From Przewalskia tangutica (lineage: Eukaryota > Streptophyta > Magnoliopsida > Solanales > Solanaceae), in contig CM056729.1 in NCBI GenBank assembly GCA_029844215.1, positions 7,998,001 through 8,062,000 of the forward strand: a stretch of DNA of 64,000 nucleotides. The letters are read 5' to 3'. Both the position numbers and the translations under genes were made by a program. Numbering within the stretch: position 1 is the stretch's first letter; every line of letters starts with the position of its first letter. The notes under the pieces are model-generated. The model had not been told where the DNA came from. It was given only the letters and a program-made list of their open reading frames with translations, and ran no database searches. This document shows positions 57,219-64,000 of this stretch, piece by piece.

Positions 57219-58230
57219 GATCACATAACAATAGTTATTTATGTGATTACTTAAAATTGTGTTTGTAATCTCCTATTGAAATTTGTACTGCTAATGCTCT
57301 ATTTCGTGTGTATAATTTTATTGTGGATTGAAGTCATATGTTACTTACTGCTTGATTTAAACTGAATGGGGAATAATTAATAAAATAATTATTATATCTC
57401 AAAATAAGTTAAACATGTTTTTTATTCTAATATCATACAATTATGAGCCTTAATATTTCTTCATTAAGTCCTTGTATTTAATTAAATTGATACAAATATT
57501 AAATTTTCTTAATGACATTTATTATGAGTATTTGATCCATTTGACAGATATTTTTTTTCAAACAATTGAATGTCATATTTTATTTTTAATGAACAATATA
57601 TTGTCATTTTCTAACATATCATTTGAATTTGTTGCAATTCAATTGCTAACGTATTTGACATCTTAAATAACCATCATTGGCTTATATTTTATTTCAAAAT
57701 GAAACGTTGGCTTATATATAGTTCTATGTTTATAATTTTGTATTACTATATTTTTATGCTAGTTTGTTGTGCGTATGAAAATATTATGTACGAAGTATAT
57801 ATTTTGTATGTGGTGAGAATGATTTGATGTAAATTAATGAATTTAATTTGTAGTAGTTGATAAATGAGTTTAAATGTATAAATGTTACATTTGAGAGGGT
57901 GATTAATGAGAATAAATGGGTTTAACTTTCTATAAAATGTTAAGGTAACAATTAAAGGAAAATATGATGTGTATTCATATTCGTGGTTATATTACTTCTG
58001 AATACTTTTTATGTTCAATGCATTTATGGCCTTTAATAAAATATTACTAATATCTCAAAAAGAATAAGAATCAACTTTGGAATTTCTTACTATGTTCATT
58101 CAGTAATATGTCAGGTAGTTCATTCAATAACGATTACTTCATTATTACTTAGTTTTCACTTTGTATTTTATGACAATGCTAGTAGTTAATACGTATTAAT
58201 TTTACTTTGTGTATGTCATTCTATTTGAAG
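57219..58230 (+). other. Non-coding gap between gag and protease
   Basis: About 1 kb of AT-rich DNA between the end of gag and the start of the protease ORF. No domain is visible on either strand. It could be a lineage-specific spacer or intron, or a small insertion whose ends I cannot see. Confidence 0.5.
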
Positions 58231-58923
58231 ATATGGATACTTTTCAAAGCAAGTTTGGATTACAATTCAATTATGAAGATATTTGTCTGATTGATTCTGC
58301 TATTACACATACGATATTTAAAGACAAGAATTTTTTCTCTTCTACTTATGTTTAAGACAAATGTTAATACCATTCCTGGTAGTACCAACTTGATTGAAGA
58401 CTCTGGAAGAGCCACCATAATTTTGTCTAAGGGAACAAAATTCATTATAAACAATGTCATGTTCTCTCCTAAATCCTGAAGGAACTTATTAAGTTTTAAA
58501 GATATTCGTCAAAATGGAGATCATATTAAAACAATGGATGAGATGAATCTTGAATATATTGGTATTACCAATGATGTCTCTGGCCAAAAAGTTATTATAG
58601 AAAACTTTCATGCCTTGTCTACTGGCTTATATTGGATAAAAATTGGTGTGATTGAGGCACACTCTATCGTAAACCTGAAGTTTACTGAATATTTTTATAC
58701 TTTAGCATGATCGACTGGTACACCCTGTATCTATAATGATGAGACGAATTATAAAAAAATTCAATGGTCATCCATTAAAGAACCTAAAATTCTTTTAAAT
58801 AATAAATTTTATTGTCATTCTTGTTATCAAGGTAAGTTAATTATTAGGCCATCGCCTACAAATGTTGGGTTTGAATCCCCTAAATTTTTTAAACGTAGAC
58901 ATGGGGATATTTGTGGACCTATT
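58231..58923 (+). pseudogene. Protease and pre-integrase of the short-LTR copia
   Basis: Starts MDTFQSKFGLQFN, then the protease active-site region CLIDSAITHTIFKDKNFFSS (Asp-Ser-Ala), then INNVMFSPKS and YIGITNDVSG in broken frames. A pre-integrase zinc stretch FYCHSCYQGKLIIRPSP lies near 58,805 and the integrase start HGDICGPI is cut at 58,923 by the inverted-repeat insertion. Confidence 0.75.
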
Positions 58924-59517
58924 TGTCACATCCCGACTTTTCTTAAGTCTTTTCTTAGGGCGTGATGGCACCTGGACAACTATCCATTTTTCAGGCGAAC
59001 CATTATCTTATTTTCTTTTTAAATTAGACATGTATTTAAATGCGGAAATAATATATATATAATAATAAGAAATTCAAAGTTTGCAAAGAAAGACAATCTC
59101 ATATGGGGCATTCCCCTAGATAACAACAACATAGTTCTTTAAACATACTTAATCTAGAATAACTTTCACCAAAATCCGAAGTAATGGATTTGGGGGACAA
59201 TAAGGATGTGGGACGATCGCTAGCCTTGTTGCGGAGCTTTTTCTTTATTGCGCTTCCCTGAAATATGTTAAATAAAAGAGTCAGCCCTACCATCCGGGGA
59301 TGAGTGAGGACCTCGCCTTACAATTCAAAGTAAACTCATAGTATTTTAAGTACAATCATATTATGAACATAATAAACATGTTGTGAAAATTGATTTCAGC
59401 ACTTTCAGTGTACAAGCCAATAAATATTCATATCTCAAACCTCCTTCCAACTCGTCCTAAGAAGATACTTAGTTTAATCAGTACCCCCTGCTTTATCCCA
59501 TATAACATATTATACTT

Positions 59518-59725
59518 TTGTTGCGGTACGTGCAACCCGATCCAGTGCATTTATATATTTGTTGCGGTACGTGCAACCCGATCCAGTGCATTTATATATT
59601 TATTGTGGTACGTACTACCCGATCCAATGCATTTATATATATTTGTTGCGGTCCGTGCAACCCGATTCAATGCACTTATTTATTTGTTGCGGTCCGTGCA
59701 ACCCGATACAATGCACTATATATTT
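59518..59725. repeat. ~41-base tandem array, left arm
   Basis: Five units of TGTTGCGGTACGTGCAACCC followed by GATCCAGTGCATTTATATAT, each with an inner GGTACGTGCAACC palindromic part. The ORFs through it are the repeat read in each frame. Confidence 0.85.
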
Positions 59726-60029
59726 TTTCATCATCATTTATTGTTGATATCACAAAAAGAAATCAGAAAAATACTGATAACAAAACTTTACATTTAGCAA
59801 TTAAGAAGTCTCAAATAAAATGTTTGGTTGAAGGATAAGTTGGAGTTAAAGTTCATTCGAAATTATGAAGCAACAAAGGTGAGTTTTCACACTCAAAATT
59901 CTTAGTGAAATCCTTTATTTTAAGTTCTATACATGTTAGAATATATTTCGGGAGTTAAAAGAAAAATCATGAACTTTGATTGTTTAAACAACTAGTTTGA
60001 GTTATGAACTTTATGAATTATTTTTCCTG

Positions 60030-60390
60030 GGTTATACTTATTAGAATTAGATAAAATTTTGCATGGTTATAAATATATTTGTTACGAATAGATCGAACCA
60101 AAGAGGAGAGGAAACAGGATTACTGTTTAAGAGTTATCATAGTTTAAAGTTTCTGCCTCAGATTTGACCGAAATTCGGAAAGGCAGACTAACGAACTATT
60201 TTTGCTAAGTTATACTTATTAGAATTAGATAAAAAAAAATCATGGTTATAAATCTCTCTGTTACGAACAGATCGAACCAAAGAGGAGATGAAATGGACTT
60301 ATGGTTTGAAAGTTATCTCACTTTAAAATTTCTACCTCGGATCGATTGAAATTCGTAGGGCAGAATGTAAAATGGTAAAACTGTACCAAT
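60030..60390. repeat. Imperfect ~185-base direct repeats in the loop
   Basis: TTATACTTATTAGAATTAGATAAA, GTTATAAAT, TGTTACGAA(T/C)AGATCGAACC and AAAGAGGAGA(G/T)GAAA recur at about 60,032 and 60,215. The loop is otherwise non-coding. Confidence 0.65.
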
Positions 60391-60775
60391 TGATACAGAA
60401 TATGAAAGTTTGATTCAAATGAAAGTCCTAGATTTATCTTTTTCGTCAGTTTGGGAATTTATGGCGCTTGATCCGACTTACGGATAAGAAGTTATGACTG
60501 TTTTAAGATTGTGTATCATTCTTACAACAAATTCGGCGAACCAGTTTTATTGGAGTTGTTAAAATGAAAAATTGTACAATTCGGTAAAAAATATGAATGT
60601 TTGTGCTGAATAAAAGTTATAGTTTACTCTGTCCTCGACAGTTTGAGACTTTACGGGTATAAATCCGATTTACGGTTTGAAAGTTGTAACCCTTACAAGT
60701 GGGAATGACGAAATATTGAAGGAATGAATATTATTTGAGCCTTTGAACATATAACATATATATACAAATATATAA

Positions 60776-61062
60776 ATGCATAGAATCGGGTTGCACGGAC
60801 CGCAACAAATATATGAATCCATTGGATCGGGTTGCACGGACCGCAACAAATAAATAAGTGCATTGGATCGGGTTGCACGGACCGCAACAAATAAGTGCAT
60901 TGAATCGGGTTGCACGGACCGCAATAAATATATATAAATGCATTGGATCGGGTTGTACGTACCACAACAAATATATAAATGCACTGGATCGGATTGCACG
61001 TACCTCAACAAATATATAAATGCACTGGATCGGGTTGCACGTACCGCAACAAAAGTATAATA
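60776..61062. repeat. ~41-base tandem array, right arm (inverted)
   Basis: Seven units that are the reverse complement of the left-arm array (GGATCGGGTTGCACGGACCG then CAACAAATATATAAATGC). The left arm has five, so copy number changed after the arms formed. Confidence 0.85.
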
Positions 61063-61499
61063 TGTTATATGGGATAAAGCAGGGGTACTGATTAAACTAA
61101 GTATCTTCCTAGGACGAGTTGGAAGGAGGTTTGAGATGTGAATATTTATTGGCTTGTACACTGAAAGTGCTGAAATTTGTTTTCACAACATGTTTATTAT
61201 GTTCATAATATGATTGTACTTAAAATTTCTGAGTTTACTTTGAATTGTAAGGCGAGGTCCTCACTCAGCCCCGGATGGTAGGACTGACTCTTTTATTTAA
61301 CATATTTAAGGAAAGCGCAATAAAAGAAAAGTTCTGCAACAAGGCTAGCGATCGTCCCGCAGCCTTATTGTCCCCCAAATCCATTACTTTGGATTTTGGT
61401 GAAAGTTATTCTAGATTAAGTATGTTTAAATAACTATGTTGTTGTTATCTCGGGGAATGCCCCATATGAGATTGTCTTTCTTTGCAAACTTCGAATTTC

Positions 61500-61501
61500 T
61501 T

Positions 61502-61566
<65 letters not shown>
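61500..61566. repeat. (ATT)n and (AT)n microsatellite
   Basis: A short (ATT)n run followed by about 28 AT dinucleotides. It marks where the right arm is longer than the left arm's equivalent (59,048-59,070). Confidence 0.9.
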
Positions 61567-61568
<2 letters not shown>

Positions 61569-61695
61569 CGCATTTAAATACATGTCTAATTTAGAAAGAA
61601 AATAAGTTGATGGTTCACCTGGGAAGTGATAATTTTTCCCGGGCGCCATCACGCCCTAAGGGAAGACTTGAGAAAAGTCGGGGTGTGACACTATT

Positions 61696-62540
61696 CACCT
61701 ACCTAGTGGATCATTTAGATATTTTATGATCCTAATGGATGTTTCTTCTAGATGGTCTCATGTGTGCCTATTGTCATCTCCCAACCAGTAACATTCCATT
61801 ATCTCATTAGTTTCGTTGTCCATGAGAGACTTGAGATGTACTTAATGGATGTGGTTACATCCTATCTCTATGGAACACTTGAAAATGAAATATACATGAA
61901 AAATCCTGAAGGATTTAAGATACCTGAAGCATGTAGTACAAAGTCTCCAGAAATGCAATCAATCAGATTACAAAGATCATTGTATGGTTTAAAGTAATCC
62001 GGACGCATGTGGTATAACCGCCTTAGTGAGTATTTGTTAAATGAAGGCTATACAAATGATGTCATTTTCCTATGTATTTTTATAAAGAAAACGATATCGA
62101 AGTTTGTAGTACTTGTTGTATATGTTGACGACATAAACCTTGTTGGAACTTCTGTAGAGCTCAAAGGGGCGATTGATTATTTAAAGAAGGAATTCTAGAT
62201 GAAAGATCTTGGAAAGACAAAATTATGTCTTGGTTTACAAATTGAACATTTGACAAATGATATCTTTGTCCATCAATTTGCATATACAAAAAAAGTATTG
62301 AAACGATTTTATATGGATGAAGCATATCCATTAAGTACTCTGATGTTTGTTAGATCACTTGATGTGAATAAAGATCTGTTCCAACCACAAGAAAAAAATG
62401 AGGAAATTCTTGATCCTGAAGTATCATATCTTAGTGCAATCAGTGCACTAATGTATCTTGCCAATACCACAAGGTCTGACATAGAATTTTCATTTAATGT
62501 GTTAGTAAGATATAGTTGTACTCCTACAAGGAGACACTGA
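61696..62540 (+). pseudogene. Integrase remnant joined to reverse transcriptase
   Basis: Resumes the integrase (PSGSFRYFMILMDVSSRWSH) at the CTATT duplication, then at about 61,785 jumps into RT (RLEMYLMDVVTSYLYGTLEN), so the catalytic integrase half and RT start are deleted. RT blocks follow: IYMKNPEGFK, LQRSLYGLK, YVDDINLVGTSVELKG near 62,125 and YLKKEF-stop-MKDLGKTKLCLGLQIEHL. It continues to SDIEFSFNVL. Stops and frameshifts make it inactive. Confidence 0.8.
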
Positions 62541-63113
62541 AACAAAATTAAACATATATTGCGGTATCTAAAAGGGACTGTCGAGGCTTATTTTACTCTA
62601 ACAGTTGCAGTCCCGGTCTTATTGGTTATGCTGATGCAGAGTATTTATCTAACCCACACAAAGCAAGATCTCAAACAAGCTATATATTTATATGTGGGGG
62701 TGATGTCATATCTTGGCGATCTACAAAGCAGTCTATCGTGAAGACCTCTTTAAATCATACTGAGATAATAACAATTCATGAAGCAAGCCGAGAGGTTGTG
62801 TGGCTGAAGTGAATGATATATCTCATTCGAAAAAATGTGATTTGAAATATGATAAAATACCCACAATTTTATATGAAGATAATGCAACATGCATATCTCA
62901 ATTGAAGGGGGATTCATAAAAGGAGATAGGACAAAGCACATTTCACCAAAGTTGTTCTTAACACACGAGCTCCAAAAAAATGGTGATATCAACGTGCAAC
63001 AGATTCATTCAAGTGATAATATGGAGGATTTGTTCACTAAGTCTCTGCCAACTGCAATTTTCGAGAAGATGGTACACAAGATTGAAATGCGAAGACTCAA
63101 GCATTTGGCCTGA
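62541..63113 (+). pseudogene. RNase H and C-terminus of the short-LTR copia
   Basis: Broken frames with HILRYLKGT near 62,550, a DAE-like region with ADAEYLSNPHKARSQTS near 62,635, EDNATCISQLKGGFIKGD near 62,880, SPKLFLTHELQKNGDINVQQ, and ENDLFTKSLPTA-like sequence ending RRLKHLA near 63,110. The domain cleaves RNA in RNA-DNA hybrids. At least three frameshifts are visible. Confidence 0.75.
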
Positions 63114-63311
63114 AGTTCTCATCAGGGGGAGTTAATACATGTTGTACTTTTTTTCGTATAAGGTTTTGTCCCACTGAGTTTTTCTTGTAAGGTTTTTAAT
63201 GAGGCAACCAAAATATGTATTATTAGAAATGTGTACTCTTTTCTCTTCACTGGAATTTTTTCCCACTGGATTTTTTTCTAGTAAGATTTTAACGAGGCAC
63301 ATTATCTATGG

Positions 63312-63326
63312 ACGTCCAAGGCGGAG
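63312..63326 (+). other. Polypurine tract (decayed)
   Basis: CGTCCAAGGCGGAG precedes the 3' LTR start TGTTATGAAATAC. It is less purine-rich than the usual tract of this lineage. Confidence 0.55.
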
Positions 63327-63586
63327 TGTTATGAAATACAAATCATTTGTATGGATGTCCATACACATTCACTAACCTTTTGTATGTTACATGTATCTAT
63401 TAATTTGGACACTTAATATTTGTAACCTCCATTCGGTGGTTTTATTCAATAAATTGGGATGTTATTCAACTTTGAAGGAAGAAAAACATAACTTGAAATA
63501 AGAAGAAAGTATCTTCCTCCTCTCTACTTCTTCAGTTCTTTGTCTATATTTCTTGTCTTATATTGCTTTGCTATCATTTTATAACA
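63327..63586 (+). repeat. 3' LTR of the short-LTR copia
   Basis: This 260-base copy is close to the 5' LTR, with scattered substitutions and a few small insertions. It ends CATTTTATAACA before the target bases AGCAT. Confidence 0.85.
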
Positions 63587-63786
63587 AGCATCAAATTGTA
63601 CACTTACTTTATTATTTCTCAAGGGGTGTGCAATGTCAATAAAAATCAATAATAAACGAGTAAAAGTGAACGAATTGGATAGTAAATAAAGAAAGGAAAC
63701 AGTGTTACCGAACATTAAATAGGAAATAACAAAAAAAAAGATTTTGAAATATGTTCATTATTTAGGTGACAAATACCACCAAGTTG

Positions 63787-63980
63787 AAAACATTTTGGTT
63801 CCAAAATGTCGAGAGAGATTCTTATAATACTTTAATTTTAGTTGTCTTAAGTTGTCCACTTATCATCATAATCTGGCTTAGTTAAAAACATTTTGGTTAA
63901 AACAATGTCAAAAGAGATTCTTATAATCCTTTAGTTTTAGGTATGCCTTAAGTTGTCCCCTTATCATCATAATCTAGCAT
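63787..63980. repeat. Two ~105-base tandem copies
   Basis: AACATTTTGGTT..., GAGATTCTTATAAT, CTTAAGTTGTCC and CTTATCATCATAATCT occur twice in order, near 63,787 and 63,890. AT-rich non-coding DNA, cut by the window end. Confidence 0.7.
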
Positions 63981-64000
63981 TCTGACCTTATTAAAAAACA

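Larger units (their letters stand above)
58924..61690. mobile_element. Giant inverted-repeat element with TG...CA ends and 5-bp TSD
   Basis: A 2,767-base insert with perfect duplication CTATT at 58,919-58,923 and 61,691-61,695. The left arm (58,924 to about 59,725) and right arm (about 60,770 to 61,690) are inverted copies of each other over roughly 800-900 bases. The arms end TGTCACATCCCGACTTTTC and, reversed, TGTCACACCCCGACTTTTC. Each arm carries an array of ~41-base units. The ~1-kb loop has its own imperfect ~200-base direct repeats. No coding capacity is credible. TG...CA ends and a 5-base duplication fit LTR-type integration, so this may be a solo LTR whose sequence is self-complementary, or a new foldback type. 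Confidence 0.8.
55814..63586 (+). mobile_element. Ty1/copia element with short LTRs, internally deleted and interrupted
   Basis: Two LTRs of 251 and 260 bases flank gag, protease, part of integrase, RT and RNase H. The flanking 5-base sequences AGAAT (55,809-55,813) and AGCAT (63,587-63,591) are a target duplication with one change. Without the 2.77-kb insert at 58,924-61,690 it would be about 5.0 kb. A deletion joins the integrase start directly to mid-RT, and several frames are broken. Non-functional. Confidence 0.85.
55644..63682. mobile_element. Stowaway-like MITE split by a copia insertion
   Basis: Left part 55,644-55,813 begins CTCACTCCGTTTATCCTTACTTGTCC after TA (55,642-55,643). The right part 63,587-63,682 ends, reversed, CTATCCAATTCGTTCACTTTTACTCG before TA (63,683-63,684). 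Joined length would be about 266 bases, normal for Stowaway. The copia element 55,814-63,586 lies within it. Confidence 0.65.

Noticed and set aside
59390..61161. ORFs of 80-163 codons with repeated CCGTCNPIQCIYIF-like units
   Set aside because: Each is the 41-base tandem array read in a frame; similar ORFs appear in all frames and on both arms.

Overview
The window looks like a gene-poor, repeat-dense piece of a dicot plant nuclear genome, probably Solanaceae. That placement is an inference from a TS-type SINE 3' end, an Au-type SINE 3' end and LTR families that I associate with nightshades. I support one intact host gene, a single-exon ATL-type RING-H2 ubiquitin ligase at 53,020-54,525 on the minus strand. 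Nearly everything else is layered, mostly inactivated transposable elements.

Layout. 1-1,702: non-coding flank with a GC-rich palindromic array. 1,703-4,263: short non-autonomous LTR element (minus strand) with target-site duplication TCTTT. 5.8-6.85 kb: integrase part of a Ty1/copia copy (plus strand). About 6.86-14.98 kb: a second Ty1/copia element with all domains but several lesions. 15,303-15,647: small hAT with a perfect 8-bp duplication. 16.3-17.4 kb: 3' end of an L1-like LINE carrying two SINEs. 17.6-18.4 kb and 32.3-33.1 kb: two halves of a copia RT/RNase H region, split by a 13.8-kb Ogre/Tat element (18,430-32,270, minus strand) with 4.3-kb LTRs and no visible pol. 33,433-36,825: CACTA element whose interior holds apparent gene fragments, cut by a gypsy-like LTR starting at 36,826. 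41.05-48.52 kb: deleted Athila-type gypsy (gag/protease tail, second ORF, two LTRs). 48.5-51 kb: minus-strand copia remnant. 51,287-51,821: second hAT sibling. 52.3 kb: Stowaway MITE. 53.0-55.0 kb: the ATL gene and its repeated leader. 55.64-63.68 kb: a three-level nest in which a Stowaway MITE is split by a copia element, whose integrase is split by a 2.77-kb giant inverted repeat with TG...CA ends.

The strongest leads are the giant hairpin element with a perfect CTATT duplication inside a copia integrase, and the tandem repeats upstream of the ATL gene. Each of those repeats carries a relic copy of the gene's own start-codon region, giving at least one upstream ORF resembling the protein's N-terminus. 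Others are the CCGCGG-centred palindrome clusters shared by unrelated elements, and the clustered differences at CAG/CTG sites between the two Ogre LTRs, which may be a base-calling artefact. I found no operon, CRISPR array or RNA gene, and no evidence of a new enzymatic or defence system.
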